From contig NZ_VLLI01000007.1 of assembly GCF_007830615.1 (NCBI RefSeq), positions 124,001 to 188,000 of the forward strand: DNA of 64,000 nt. Direction: 5' to 3'. Each line of letters begins with the position of its first letter. The first letter of the stretch is position 1. Shown piece by piece: positions 33,416-43,264 of the stretch. This DNA comes from Mucilaginibacter frigoritolerans. GTDB taxonomy: Bacteria; Bacteroidota; Bacteroidia; Sphingobacteriales; Sphingobacteriaceae. A model generated the notes under the pieces. It saw only the letters and a program-made list of their open reading frames with translations, made no database searches and was not told where the DNA came from. The translations under genes and the position numbers were made by a program.

Positions 33416-34843
33416 TTATGACATTTTCAGTTTTTTCTGAATGTCGGCTACGTAGCCTTTAAATTTCTTATCGGTATCAATTAAGTCTTCCACTGTTTGG
33501 CAGGCATAAATCACAGTGGAGTGATCACGACCGCCGAAGAAATGGCCTATTGATTTTAGTGAGCTTTTGGTATGTGCCTTAGCCAGGTACATGGAAATCT
33601 GACGGGCCTGCACAATTTCGCGTTTGCGGGTTTGTGATTTCACCATTTCAATCGGCACCTCAAAATATTCGCAAACCAGGCTCTGGATGTATTCCATTGA
33701 AATTTCTTTGGAAGAATTTTTTACAAAATTCTTCAGCATCTGTTTAGCAAGGTTCAAATCAATTTCCTTACGGTTTAAGGTTGATTGTGCTAACAGGGAA
33801 ACCATTGCGCCTTCCAGCTCACGTACGTTGTTGTCAATATTATGAGCAACGTATTCAATCACATCATTTGAAAGCTCAATGCCGTCCTGATAGGTTTTAT
33901 TTTTAAGGATAGCCATACGGGTTTCCAGATCCGGGATCTGTAAATCGGCCGAAAGCCCCCATTTAAACCTTGATAATAATCGTTCTTCTAAACCTGCCAA
34001 ATCTTTTGGTGCTTTATCAGAGGTAATAATTACCTGTTTGCCTGATTGATGCAGGTGATTGAAGATATGGAAAAAGAAATCTTGCGTTTTTTCTTTGCCG
34101 GCAAAGTTGTGCACATCATCCATAATCAATACATCAATGGCCTGGTAAAAATTCACAAAGTCATTAATATTATTATGTTTCAAGGCATCAACAAACTGCT
34201 GGGTAAATTTCTCACATGATACATACAGTACCAGCTTATCAGGCAGGGTTTGTTTAATTTCATTGCCGATGGCCTGTGCCAGGTGGGTTTTTCCTAATCC
34301 AACACCGCCGTATATCATTAGCGGGTTAAAAGATGTACCACCCGGTTTAGCAGCAACAGCATAACCTGCTGAACGTGCTAAACGGTTACAATCACCCTCA
34401 ACAAAATTATTGAAGGTATAGTTCTGGTTCAGTTGAGGATCAACATTAAGCTTTTTTAAACCCGGAATCACAAACGGGTTCTTAATATCCTTATTTATTG
34501 AAATAGGTATTGGCATAGATTGATTTTTGGCTTCGGCACCATTTCCGTTTGACGGGATGTTGGTGGTGTACGGCTTACTTGAAGAAGATTGTTCCACAAC
34601 TATATTGTATTCCAAACGTCCCTCATCGCCTAATTGTTTTTTTATTGTTTTACGCAATAAACCTACATAGTGTTCCTCTAGCCACTCATAAAAAAACAAA
34701 CTCGGTACCTGGATCGTCAAAACGCTTCCTTCCATCCTTAAAGCTTTTATCGGCTCAAACCAGGTTTTGAAGCTTTGTGCCGGTATGTTATCTTTAATGA
34801 TCTGGAGACAGCTATTCCAAACGTTAGTACAAGTTTTTTCCAT
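33416..34843 (-). CDS. dnaA: Chromosomal replication initiator DnaA
   Basis: 475 residues from MEKTCTNVW at 34843; the frame stays open 15 codons further up to 34888 but without family resemblance. Domain I is about 1-85 and a variable linker runs to about 135. The AAA+ domain has Walker A GGVGLGKTHLAQAIG and Walker B VLIMDDVHNFAGKEKT. The C-terminal DNA-binding domain ends with the DnaA signature GRDHSTVIYACQTVEDL. It starts replication by opening the origin. I see no dnaN beside it and no DnaA-box cluster in the window. Confidence 0.97.
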   Translation of the reverse strand: MEKTCTNVWNSCLQIIKDNIPAQSFKTWFEPIKALRMEGSVLTIQVPSLFFYEWLEEHYVGLLRKTIKKQLGDEGRLEYNIVVEQSSSSKPYTTNIPSNGNGAEAKNQSMPIPISINKDIKNPFVIPGLKKLNVDPQLNQNYTFNNFVEGDCNRLARSAGYAVAAKPGGTSFNPLMIYGGVGLGKTHLAQAIGNEIKQTLPDKLVLYVSCEKFTQQFVDALKHNNINDFVNFYQAIDVLIMDDVHNFAGKEKTQDFFFHIFNHLHQSGKQVIITSDKAPKDLAGLEERLLSRFKWGLSADLQIPDLETRMAILKNKTYQDGIELSNDVIEYVAHNIDNNVRELEGAMVSLLAQSTLNRKEIDLNLAKQMLKNFVKNSSKEISMEYIQSLVCEYFEVPIEMVKSQTRKREIVQARQISMYLAKAHTKSSLKSIGHFFGGRDHSTVIYACQTVEDLIDTDKKFKGYVADIQKKLKMS

Positions 34844-35269
34844 ATGAATTTTATTAAAATATTGATTTCCAACCTCCCAACGAAACATCTTTTGAACTGT
34901 TACGGAACATCGAATATTCTAAAAAAAAGCGGATAAAAAAATTAAATTTTAACTTTTTAATGAAATAAATTTATGATATAATAAAGTGATTTATAGTGCG
35001 AAAGTCATTTAAAATGTTATATTTCGCTTTAGGGAAACCACCACACCTTACCCTTTAATTATTTCAACATTTAATTAATTATTTACTCTTATTTAAATAT
35101 TCAACGCCGGGATGCTTCATTTTTCCGTGGGTGGCTTTACAGCAATTCTTAAGCCAGTTTAGGGTACTGACACACATAAAAAATCACAAAGTACTGTGAA
35201 CCGGATAATTATTTTTTTTAATGCCCAAATTGAGCCCTGACAGTGGATTTTATGTCAGGTGCAGAAATG
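34844..35269. other. AT-rich gap between dnaA and the mutase gene, no gene seen
   Basis: About 425 nt, strongly AT-rich at 34910-35100, between the start of dnaA and the stop of the mutase gene (both minus strand). It holds the dnaA upstream region. I looked for TTATCCACA-type DnaA boxes on both strands and saw none, so I do not call an origin. Confidence 0.5.
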
Positions 35270-36814
35270 TCAATATTCACCAAAAACAGATCTTAGTGTA
35301 TCAGCTATTTCTCCAAGTGTGGCATATTTTTCAACACTGTCTAAAATAAAGGGCATCAAATTCTGTTTTTCCAGAGCATTTGTCCTCAATTTTGCCAAAG
35401 ATTGCTTTACCGCATCGTTATCACGGGAGCTTTTTACAAGGGCAATTTTTTCAGTTTGTTTTTTGCGGATGGAGTCATCAACCCTAAAAACATTCTGCAA
35501 GGGCGCTTCCGGTTCAGCAAATTTGTTTACCCCTACCAATATCCTTTCACCATTTTCAATTTCATTTTGATATTGATAGGCTGATGCCGCAATTTCCTGC
35601 TGCATATAATCCTGTTCAATAGCTTTTACAGAACCACCCATTGCATCAATTTTATCTATATAATGCTGCGCTGCAATTTCCAGCTCGTTAGTTAAGGCTT
35701 CAATAAAATAAGATCCTGCCAAAGGGTCAACTGTGTCAGTCGCCCCGCTTTCAAAAGCGATGATCTGCTGGGTACGCAGGGCAATTTTAGCAGCTGCCTC
35801 AGTGGGTAATGAAATAGCCTCGTCATACCCGTTAGTATGTAATGATTGTGTACCGCCCAGCACTGCAGCTAAAGCCTGGTTGCTTACCCGCACAATATTA
35901 TTCATAGGCTGCTGGGCCGTTAGGGTTGAGCCACCGGTTTGGGTGTGGAAACGTAGTTTTTGTGCACCTGTATCGGTGGCGCCCAGTCCTTTGGTAATGT
36001 GTGCCCACATACGGCGGGCTGCCCTGAATTTGGCTATCTCTTCAAAAAAGTTATTATGGCAGTTAAAGAAGAAGGATAATCTCTTTGCGAAAACGTTAAT
36101 GTCGAGTCCTTTATCAAGCGCGGCCTTTAAGTAAGTTTTGCCGTTTGCCAGTGTAAATGCAAGTTCCTGCACTGCCGTAGAGCCAGCCTCGCGGATGTGG
36201 TAGCCCGATATAGAAATAGTATTCCATTTCGGCACTTCTTTGCTGCAATATTCAAAAACATCCGTTATCAGCCTCATTGAGGCCTCAGGGGGGTAAATAT
36301 AAGTCCCCCGTGCAGCGTACTCCTTTAATATATCGTTTTGTATGGTACCGGAGATCTGTTTAAGATCAGCCCCCTGTTTTTTTGCTAACGCGATATACAT
36401 GGCCAGTAATATCGGCGCGGTAGCATTAATGGTCATGGAGGTAGTGATGTTTTTTAGCTCGATGCCATCAAACAAAATCTCTATATCCTTTAATGAATCA
36501 ATAGCCACCCCAACTTTCCCCACCTCACCTTCGGCCAGTTCATGATCCGAGTCATAGCCGATTTGAGTGGGAAGATCAAAGGCTACCGACAAACCCATAG
36601 TTCCCTGACTTAGCAGGTAATGATAACGCTTGTTTGATTCTTCGGCGGTTGAAAAACCGGCATACTGACGCATTGTCCAGGGCCTGCCGCGATACATGTC
36701 TTTCTGTATACCGCGGGTAAATGGAAATTCGCCGGGAAGTTCATTCATTGCTGATGGTGTGCAATAAACTTCTTTTATTTCAATACCAGAAGTGGTGGTT
36801 ATCTTTTTGCTCAT
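35270..36814 (-). CDS. Methylmalonyl-CoA mutase, stand-alone substrate-binding subunit
   Basis: 514 residues covering only the TIM-barrel substrate domain; the C-terminal B12-binding domain of full-length mutases is absent. Equivalents of key residues of the classical enzyme are present: Tyr51 (RQYAGFST), Gln157 and Arg167 ([17 protein letters not shown]), His204 ([11 protein letters not shown]). The Tyr/Arg pair matches methylmalonyl-CoA specificity rather than isobutyryl- or hydroxyisobutyryl-CoA mutases. Such a subunit needs a separate cobalamin-binding partner, which is not nearby. The DUF-type gene at 36936 lies upstream. Confidence 0.88.
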   Translation of the reverse strand: MSKKITTTSGIEIKEVYCTPSAMNELPGEFPFTRGIQKDMYRGRPWTMRQYAGFSTAEESNKRYHYLLSQGTMGLSVAFDLPTQIGYDSDHELAEGEVGKVGVAIDSLKDIEILFDGIELKNITTSMTINATAPILLAMYIALAKKQGADLKQISGTIQNDILKEYAARGTYIYPPEASMRLITDVFEYCSKEVPKWNTISISGYHIREAGSTAVQELAFTLANGKTYLKAALDKGLDINVFAKRLSFFFNCHNNFFEEIAKFRAARRMWAHITKGLGATDTGAQKLRFHTQTGGSTLTAQQPMNNIVRVSNQALAAVLGGTQSLHTNGYDEAISLPTEAAAKIALRTQQIIAFESGATDTVDPLAGSYFIEALTNELEIAAQHYIDKIDAMGGSVKAIEQDYMQQEIAASAYQYQNEIENGERILVGVNKFAEPEAPLQNVFRVDDSIRKKQTEKIALVKSSRDNDAVKQSLAKLRTNALEKQNLMPFILDSVEKYATLGEIADTLRSVFGEY

Positions 36815-36935
36815 TGGTTCACTGGGTCATTAGTTCATTAGTCTGCCAGTAATTTCATTTATTTATAGTAAAATATGGCATTAAACTTCAATCACTGATA
36901 TAAATGAACCAGTGAGCAAATGAATATTGATTGGT

Positions 36936-37466
36936 TTAAAATAAATCTTCCAGGTCTTTTCTTAATAAACCTGCGCCAATTTCGTAGGGATTATCCTCCA
37001 GCTGGCTTAAAGAACTCAGGATAAATTTGCTCAGTTCAAGGCCATTTGCATTTTCGGGTAAAGATTTAACGGCATTATTAATTATGCCCAAAGTATCTTC
37101 CTTAACCCGTTTAATTACTGACCATGCCCGTGGACTTACATAAATCTGCTGGGTTATATTGTGCTGGTATTCATTGCGAATCTCCTCAACAACAAGGCTA
37201 TATAATTCATGGGCGCTATAAGCCGGACCGTTTAAGCGGATAAGCATATTGGCAGGGTTAACGCGCTCAATAAATAGCACTAAACGTTCATAAGCCTGCA
37301 AACGCAATGGCAAAGTTTGATTGGTAAGGGCTTTTTTAAATTCCAGTAATTGAATTTTTTCGTCGCGTTCAAGGTAGGGCTTCACCATGTAAAATGCGGC
37401 TCCAACAATAGCCATGCCTGCAAAAATGTATTTAACAATGTCCAATAAATAGGGAATCAGGTTCAT
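36936..37466 (-). CDS. Conserved Bacteroidota membrane-anchored protein, function unknown
   Basis: 176 residues. One N-terminal helix (about 8-28) is followed by a helical cytoplasmic domain beginning YLERDEKIQLLEFKKALTNQ, with LRLQAYERLVLFIERVNPAN and IYVSPRAWSVIKRVKED. Homologues appear common in this phylum; I know no function. It lies upstream of the mutase gene on the same strand, with a gap of about 120 nt, so co-transcription is uncertain. Divergent from the Fe-S carrier gene. Confidence 0.7.
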   Translation of the reverse strand: MNLIPYLLDIVKYIFAGMAIVGAAFYMVKPYLERDEKIQLLEFKKALTNQTLPLRLQAYERLVLFIERVNPANMLIRLNGPAYSAHELYSLVVEEIRNEYQHNITQQIYVSPRAWSVIKRVKEDTLGIINNAVKSLPENANGLELSKFILSSLSQLEDNPYEIGAGLLRKDLEDLF

Positions 37467-37530
37467 AATTTAAAAATGTTATTTAGCGGTCATAAATATA
37501 CCACTTGCAACAAAAATCCGCATTTTACAT

Positions 37531-37538
37531 TATATTTG
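37531..37538 (+). promoter_or_regulatory. -7 box TATATTTG for the A-type Fe-S carrier gene
   Basis: Full match to TAnnTTTG, 20 nt before the ATG. A TTG at 37505-37507 could be the -33 element. Confidence 0.55.
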
Positions 37539-37558
37539 TATAGTTAATTAAAAATAAG

Positions 37559-37912
37559 ATGAGTACTGCTGTTGAAACTGCACCTGCACCGGTAACCTTT
37601 ACACAAGGTGCCGTAAAAGAACTTTTAAAGCTTAAAGATCAGCAAGAGCTGAATGATGATTTTGGATTGCGTGTTGGCGTTGAAGGCGGCGGCTGTTCAG
37701 GAATGAACTATGTGCTGGGCTTTGACCAGAAAAAAGATGGCGACCAGGAATACTATATTGAAGGTATAAAAGTATATATGCACAAGGCCCATGGCTTATA
37801 CCTGGCTGGTATGCAAATTGACTTTCAGGACGGGTTAAATGCCCGCGGTTTTACTTTTAACAACCCTAATGCTGCAAGTACCTGCGGTTGCGGAACTTCA
37901 TTTTCAGTATAA
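37559..37912 (+). CDS. A-type iron-sulfur carrier protein (IscA/ErpA/SufA family)
   Basis: 117 residues. The HesB domain has the three ligand cysteines in the expected places: GGCSGM near residue 45, and the C-terminal CGCGTSFS. It transfers Fe-S clusters to apo-enzymes. The N-terminus has a short Ala/Pro/Thr extension. No suf or isc genes are adjacent, so the specific member name is left open. It has its own promoter box and a terminator-like hairpin at 37936. Confidence 0.93.
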   Translation: MSTAVETAPAPVTFTQGAVKELLKLKDQQELNDDFGLRVGVEGGGCSGMNYVLGFDQKKDGDQEYYIEGIKVYMHKAHGLYLAGMQIDFQDGLNARGFTFNNPNAASTCGCGTSFSV

Positions 37913-37935
37913 CACTATAATAAAAAGATAAAGGT

Positions 37936-37970
37936 AAAGGGTGAAAGAATTTAATCTTTCGCCCTTTGTT
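37936..37970 (+). terminator. Terminator-like hairpin after the Fe-S carrier gene
   Basis: AAAGGGTGAAAG / CTTTCGCCCTTT, about 12 bp with one T-G mismatch, followed by GTTGTTTT. Confidence 0.6.
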
Positions 37971-38046
37971 GTTTTAAGTAACTTAATGCTGTAACAAAGC
38001 AGTACATGTTATAGTCTTATCAGCAAGTTTTTGTTACTTTTAAACT

Positions 38047-39288
38047 ATGCCGGTAAAAACCACCTTTAAAGAAAACGTATCCATAGCCTTACAGTCAATA
38101 GCGGGTAACCGGTTACGGACATCATTAACTTCTTTAATTATAGCTATCGGCATTATGGCCCTGGTGGGTATATTAACCGCCATTGAGGGTGTAAAACAAT
38201 ATACAAATACTGCTTTTGCCGGCCTGGGAGCAAACTCTTTTACTATAGAAAACACCAATTCAGGATTAGGTTTTGGCAACGGTGGACACAGAAAGGTTTA
38301 CCCTGCCCTCCGTTATGACCAGGCAGAACGTTTTAAGAAACTATTTACACTTCCGGCGGTAGTGACCATTAATCTGCAAGTATCAGGCACAGCGGTGGTT
38401 AAGTATGGCAATCAAAAAACCAATCCTAATATCTCCATAACCGGCTCCAATGAAAATTACCTGCAAACAGGCGGTTATAAATTAGGCTTCGGTCGTAATT
38501 TCTCAGCTTCCGAACTAGAGCATGGAGAAAATGTGGTAATAATAGGGTACGAAATAAAAAAACGGCTCTTTAAGAATGATGACCCTATCAATAAATCAAT
38601 TTTTATAGGCAGTAATAAATTCAGGATAATTGGCGTATTTGCCTCGAAAGGCTCAAGTGCTGCTTTTGGTGGCGACAAGTTTTGTGTGATACCTGTATTT
38701 AAAGCAAAGCAGATTAATGCCACCAAAGACCCATCCTTTACTATCACAGTAATGGTAAACAGCCCATCGGCGCTTGATGCCAGTATTGGCGAGGCAACTT
38801 CACTTTTCAGAAACGTACGGGGATTAAATATTGCCAACGAAGACAACTTTGAAATTGAAAGGAGCGACTCTGTTCAGCAACAACTATCCGGTCAGCTTAC
38901 CGGGATGACCATTGCCGGATTTGCCATTGGTATTATTACGCTGATTGGTGCAGCAATTGGATTGATGAACATTATGCTGGTGTCTGTTACTGAACGTACG
39001 CGCGAAATCGGATTAAGGAAGGCACTTGGCGCCACTCCTGCTGTTATACGTAAACAGTTTTTAATAGAGGCTATTGTTATTTGTATGATAGGCGGTATTG
39101 GTGGTATTATACTAGGAATGGGTATAGGCAATTTAATAGCCGTACAAATAAGCGGCACATTCGTTACTCCCTGGGTTTGGTTGGTTTTTGCCATCTTATT
39201 ATGCACCTTTATAGGCCTGGTATCAGGTTTCTATCCTGCAAAAAAAGCATCACGGCTTGATCCTGTTGAGGCCTTGAGATACGAATGA
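38047..39288 (+). CDS. MacB-like ABC transporter permease
   Basis: 413 residues. An N-terminal membrane helix (about 20-42; NRLRTSLTSLIIAIGIMALVGI) is followed by a large periplasmic domain (about 50-270) and three C-terminal helices in an FtsX/MacB arrangement with TERTREIGLRKALGAT between the first and second. It ends with YPAKKASRLDPVEALRYE, typical of MacB permeases. MacB-type complexes power export by mechanotransmission; the ATP-binding partner is not adjacent. No neighbour points to the substrate. Confidence 0.9.
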   Translation: MPVKTTFKENVSIALQSIAGNRLRTSLTSLIIAIGIMALVGILTAIEGVKQYTNTAFAGLGANSFTIENTNSGLGFGNGGHRKVYPALRYDQAERFKKLFTLPAVVTINLQVSGTAVVKYGNQKTNPNISITGSNENYLQTGGYKLGFGRNFSASELEHGENVVIIGYEIKKRLFKNDDPINKSIFIGSNKFRIIGVFASKGSSAAFGGDKFCVIPVFKAKQINATKDPSFTITVMVNSPSALDASIGEATSLFRNVRGLNIANEDNFEIERSDSVQQQLSGQLTGMTIAGFAIGIITLIGAAIGLMNIMLVSVTERTREIGLRKALGATPAVIRKQFLIEAIVICMIGGIGGIILGMGIGNLIAVQISGTFVTPWVWLVFAILLCTFIGLVSGFYPAKKASRLDPVEALRYE

Positions 39289-39399
39289 GGATGTGCAAAT
39301 TTATAATGGAACATCAAAGATGACTGAATGGTTTGCAAACTATATTTCAGGAATGCATTTTTCATTTCACATCTGAAATCAGCACATTTGCATATCACC

Positions 39400-40140
39400 C
39401 TACTTCAGCATTATATTCTTCAGCGGATAATCAAACAAAAGCTTCTCCACATATGGCATTCGCAATGCATTTTTAAGTGCTTCTGCATGCCTTAAATGGT
39501 GCATATCACTTGATATAAAATCTACAAGCTGGGCATCAATTAAGCTTTCAGCAAGCTTTTTAGCTTCTTTACCATAATAGCCTGTTAATGAAATGGTATT
39601 CAATTGTAATGATACTCCCCAGTCGTGCAATGATTTAAACTGGTCAAATTCCATGTAAGGGTATCTTTCCGGATGAGCAAGGATGGGTTTGTAACCCAAG
39701 TCCTTAAGTTTTTGAACTATTGGAATGGTATTCGGGGGCTGATTGATAAATGAAAACTCAAACAAAACATAGTTATCTCCAATTATCATTAACTCCTTCC
39801 GGTCAATCCTGCCTTCAAATGATTCATCAAAGTAATGTTCGGCAGCAGCTTCAACTACTATATCAATTTTTTGTTTTTGCAGCTCCGCTTTAAGTATAGC
39901 AAGGGCATCGTTTATTGTTTCGGGCGTATTACGGTAATAATCAGCCATAATATGAGGTGTGGCAATTATTTTTTTAATACCTAAATCCATCATTTTCTTT
40001 ATAAGAATAATGGATTCTTCAGGATTTTTTGCACCATCATCAATACCTGGAAGTATGTGTGAGTGCATATCGACCGCTATTGAACTATAATCAAAAGTAA
40101 TTTCCTTTTTATATTCTTTTTTCTTAAAAATCCCAAACAT
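39400..40140 (-). CDS. CpsB/YwqE-type PHP-domain tyrosine phosphatase
   Basis: 246 residues. The PHP metal sites appear as VDMHSHILPGIDDGAKNPEE near the N-terminus, a later IATPHIM, EHYFDE, and ILAHPERYP. Such phosphatases dephosphorylate tyrosine kinases that control capsular or exopolysaccharide assembly. It is the last gene of the sugar-nucleotide operon, 2 nt after rfbB, which fits a regulatory role in polysaccharide production. No tyrosine kinase (Wzc-like) gene is in the window. Confidence 0.9.
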   Translation of the reverse strand: MFGIFKKKEYKKEITFDYSSIAVDMHSHILPGIDDGAKNPEESIILIKKMMDLGIKKIIATPHIMADYYRNTPETINDALAILKAELQKQKIDIVVEAAAEHYFDESFEGRIDRKELMIIGDNYVLFEFSFINQPPNTIPIVQKLKDLGYKPILAHPERYPYMEFDQFKSLHDWGVSLQLNTISLTGYYGKEAKKLAESLIDAQLVDFISSDMHHLRHAEALKNALRMPYVEKLLFDYPLKNIMLK

Positions 40141-40142
40141 TC

Positions 40143-41195
40143 TTAACGCTGATTATATTGCTCATCATAATATTGCTTATAATGTCCCGAGGTAACATTA
40201 TCAAGCCACTCTTCATTTTCAAGGTACCATTCAACTGTTTTTTCAAGTCCTTCTTCAAAAGTTATGGAAGGTACCCATCCCAATTCATTCTTCAATTTGG
40301 TGGCATCAATGGCATAACGCAGATCATGACCAGCCCTGTCGGTAACAAAAGTGATCAGTTTAGCCGATGTTCCCTCGGCCCGTTGTAACTTTTTATCCAG
40401 TATAGAACATAACAACCTGATCAGGTCAATGTTTTTCCATTCATTATGTCCACCTATGTTATAGGTTGATCCGGCTTTTGCCTTATGGAAAATTACATCA
40501 ATTGCCCGGGCATGATCTTCAACCCAAAGCCAGTCCCTTATATTTTCACCTTTACCATACACTGGTACGGGTTTATTTTGTTTGATGTTATTTATGGCCA
40601 ATGGGATCAATTTTTCGGGAAAATGGAATGATCCATAGTTATTGGAGCAGTTAGATATTACGGTATCAATACCGTAAGTATCATGGTAGGCCCTCACAAA
40701 ATGATCAGATCCTGCTTTTGAAGCAGAGTATGGCGAATGTGGGTCATAACCTGTTTGCTCGGTAAACATGCCTTCTTCACCTAGTGTTCCATAAACCTCA
40801 TCTGTTGATACGTGATAGAACCGGTTTTTATCATAATTGCCTTTCCATATGTGGCGTGCCGCATTTAGCAAATTCACAGTGCCTACAACATTGGTCATCA
40901 CAAAATCAAGCGGATTGGTAATTGACCTGTCTACATGTGATTCTGCCGCCAGGTGGATAACTGCATCCGGCTGCTCATCAGCAAAAAGCTTGTTTATAAA
41001 TTCAATATCAACAATATCTCCTTTTACAAATTTATAATTGGGTTCATTCTCAATATCCCTTAAATTAGCAAGATTACCTGCATAAGTTAACTTATCAAGA
41101 TTGATGATATTATATTCAGGGTAGCTTTTTACAAACCGGCGTACAACATGTGAGCCTATAAAACCGGCGCCTCCGGTTATTATTATCTTTTTCAT
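40143..41195 (-). CDS. rfbB: dTDP-glucose 4,6-dehydratase
   Basis: 350 residues of the extended SDR fold: GGAGFIGSHVVRRF (NAD site), STDEVYGTLGE (catalytic Thr/Asp/Glu triad), and YSASKAGSDHFVRAY (YxxxK). It makes dTDP-4-keto-6-deoxyglucose, the precursor of dTDP-rhamnose and related sugars. rfbA, rfbC and rfbD are not adjacent, so the product may feed another pathway or those genes lie elsewhere. It starts 60 nt after galE and runs into the CpsB gene. Confidence 0.95.
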   Translation of the reverse strand: MKKIIITGGAGFIGSHVVRRFVKSYPEYNIINLDKLTYAGNLANLRDIENEPNYKFVKGDIVDIEFINKLFADEQPDAVIHLAAESHVDRSITNPLDFVMTNVVGTVNLLNAARHIWKGNYDKNRFYHVSTDEVYGTLGEEGMFTEQTGYDPHSPYSASKAGSDHFVRAYHDTYGIDTVISNCSNNYGSFHFPEKLIPLAINNIKQNKPVPVYGKGENIRDWLWVEDHARAIDVIFHKAKAGSTYNIGGHNEWKNIDLIRLLCSILDKKLQRAEGTSAKLITFVTDRAGHDLRYAIDATKLKNELGWVPSITFEEGLEKTVEWYLENEEWLDNVTSGHYKQYYDEQYNQR

Positions 41196-41255
41196 TATCA
41201 GTAGAAATTCTTTATTATTATATTAAACCATTGGGGTTTATGGCTCAAAATGTAT

Positions 41256-42278
41256 TTATAACGGGTTTTGAGATAAATATTGTTCCCAAGCCCACGCAGA
41301 TGCCATCATGATATCAATTCCTAGCCCTGCTTTCCAGTTTAATTCTTTGGAAGATTTCGTTACGTCACCCCAAACCTGTTCCACATCACCATTACGGCGG
41401 GGGCCAATTTCGTAATTTAATTTTACTCCTGTAGTGTTTTCAAAAGCTGTTATTATTTCAAGCACTGTATTACCATTACCTGTGCCTAAATTAAACACAT
41501 CATAACCCGTAAAACCAGGCCCTTCCATCAGCTTTAAAGCTGCAACGTGCGCTTTAGCCAAATCAACCACGTGTATATAATCACGAACGCAACTACCATC
41601 CCTGGTGTTGTAATCATCGCCAAAAACGGTTATTTTATTTCTTTTGCCGATAGCTGTTTGTGTTATAAACGGCACAAGGTTTTGTGGTACACCAATAGGC
41701 AATTCGCCAATTAAGGCAGTTTCATGTGCACCGACAGGATTAAAGTAGCGTAATGCGATTACTTTTTTAGCATCGCCTGAAACTATTGCATCTTTTAAAA
41801 TCTCTTCAGCAATCTGTTTGGTATTACCATAGGGTGATTGTGCCGGCTTAACAGGGGCATTTTCAGTAACCGGTAATACATCGGGCTGCCCATAAACGGT
41901 ACAGCTTGATGAAAAAACAAAATTTATTGCCTTACCGCTGTAAACACTTAGTAAATTAACCAAAGACTGTAAGTTATTACGGTAATATTTTAAAGGTTTT
42001 TGGACCGATTCGCCAACGGCTTTAAAAGCTGCAAAATGGATAATACCATCAATATCAGGTTCTTTTTCAGTAAATTCCTTTAACTTCTGTTCATCACACA
42101 AATCAAACTGGTAAAAAGCAGGTTTAAACCCGATAATTTTACTCAACTGATCCAGTATCTGAGCCTTGGAATTTGATAAATCATCAACAATAACAGGTTC
42201 ATAACCAGCATTTATCAACTCAACTACGGTGTGTGAGCCTATGTAGCCTAAACCACCTGTAACTACTATTTTAGCCAT
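41256..42278 (-). CDS. galE: UDP-glucose 4-epimerase
   Basis: 340 residues. NAD-binding GGLGYIGSHTVVEL, SSSCTVYG with catalytic Ser/Thr, YGNTKQIAEEIL (YxxxK), and the GalE-type LRYFNPVGAH and RDGSCVRDYIHVVDLA. It interconverts UDP-glucose and UDP-galactose. Its ATG overlaps the UXS stop by one base (TAATG), a sign of translational coupling within the operon. Confidence 0.95.
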   Translation of the reverse strand: MAKIVVTGGLGYIGSHTVVELINAGYEPVIVDDLSNSKAQILDQLSKIIGFKPAFYQFDLCDEQKLKEFTEKEPDIDGIIHFAAFKAVGESVQKPLKYYRNNLQSLVNLLSVYSGKAINFVFSSSCTVYGQPDVLPVTENAPVKPAQSPYGNTKQIAEEILKDAIVSGDAKKVIALRYFNPVGAHETALIGELPIGVPQNLVPFITQTAIGKRNKITVFGDDYNTRDGSCVRDYIHVVDLAKAHVAALKLMEGPGFTGYDVFNLGTGNGNTVLEIITAFENTTGVKLNYEIGPRRNGDVEQVWGDVTKSSKELNWKAGLGIDIMMASAWAWEQYLSQNPL

Positions 42279-43264
42279 TAATGTTTATTGTAGTAGGTAA
42301 AATCCTTATGCAGTATTTCGTGTTCAGGAAGCGACTTAAAATAATTATAAGTAATTTTTAAACCTTCACTTCTTGAAACCTTTGGTTCCCACTTTAAAAT
42401 ACTTTTTGCTTTAGTAATATCAGGCCTGCGTTGCTTAGGGTCATCTGTTGGCAAAGGCAAACTGATTAATTTTTGATCCGTTCCGGTAAGTTTGATGATT
42501 TCCTCACCAAATTCCTTTATCGTTATTTCATCAGGGTTGCCAATATTCATTGGCTGGGCATAATCACTAAATAATAAACGGTAAATACCTTCAACCAGGT
42601 CATCAACATAACAAAATGAGCGGGTTTGTGAGCCATCACCAAACATGGTTAAGGCCTCGCCACGTAAAGCCTGACCAATAAAGGCAGGTAATACACGCCC
42701 GTCATTTAGCCGCATACGTGGGCCATAAGTGTTGAATATCCGCACAATACGTGTTTCCAATCCATGGAAAGTATGGTAGGCCATAGTAATGGCTTCCTGA
42801 AAACGTTTTGCTTCGTCATAAACACCACGTGGACCAACCGGGTTAACATTACCCCAGTATTCTTCGGGTTGAGGGTTAACACTTGGGTCGCCATAAACTT
42901 CGGATGTAGAAGCAATCAGCATCCGTGCTTTTTTATTGCGGGCTAGCCCTAACAGGTTATGGGTACCTAAAGAACCTACCTTTAATGTTTGGATTGGTAT
43001 TTTTAAATAGTCAATCGGACTTGCGGGCGAAGCAAAGTGCAATATATAATGCAAATCACCAGGCACATATACAAACTTGGAAACATCGTGATTGTAAAAC
43101 TCAAAATTTTCCAGTTTAAACAAATGTTCAATATTACGCAGATCACCGGTTATCAGGTTATCCATTCCTATTACATGGAAATCTTCTGCAATAAACCTGT
43201 CGCATAAGTGTGAGCCTAAAAAGCCAGCGGCACCGGTTATCAATATTCTTTTGCGGTTTCCCAT
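42278..43264 (-). CDS. UDP-glucuronate decarboxylase (UDP-xylose synthase)
   Basis: 328 residues. It resembles [67 protein letters not shown] and the C-terminal [11 protein letters not shown]. It converts UDP-glucuronate to UDP-xylose. Placed directly after the UDP-glucose dehydrogenase gene with a one-base overlap, and before galE with another, it implies a two-step UDP-glucose to UDP-xylose route. Confidence 0.93.
   Translation of the reverse strand: MGNRKRILITGAAGFLGSHLCDRFIAEDFHVIGMDNLITGDLRNIEHLFKLENFEFYNHDVSKFVYVPGDLHYILHFASPASPIDYLKIPIQTLKVGSLGTHNLLGLARNKKARMLIASTSEVYGDPSVNPQPEEYWGNVNPVGPRGVYDEAKRFQEAITMAYHTFHGLETRIVRIFNTYGPRMRLNDGRVLPAFIGQALRGEALTMFGDGSQTRSFCYVDDLVEGIYRLLFSDYAQPMNIGNPDEITIKEFGEEIIKLTGTDQKLISLPLPTDDPKQRRPDITKAKSILKWEPKVSRSEGLKITYNYFKSLPEHEILHKDFTYYNKH

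Noticed and set aside
34844..35269. Origin of replication next to dnaA
   Set aside because: The region is AT-rich but I saw no cluster of TTATCCACA-like DnaA boxes on either strand, and dnaN is not adjacent.
35733..36134. 133-residue plus-strand frame within the mutase gene
   Set aside because: It lies wholly antisense to the conserved mutase and its composition follows the complementary codons.
36815..36935. Palindrome-like TTCACTGG/CCAGTGAG flanking the mutase start
   Set aside because: Only about eight bases match with mismatches outside; too weak to call an element.
39289..39399. GATGTGCAAAT / ATTTGCATATC inverted repeat between two convergent genes
   Set aside because: The arms are short, one base differs and the loop is about 80 nt; similar GTGCAAAT words near 30100 and 30900 suggest low-information repeats rather than a terminator.
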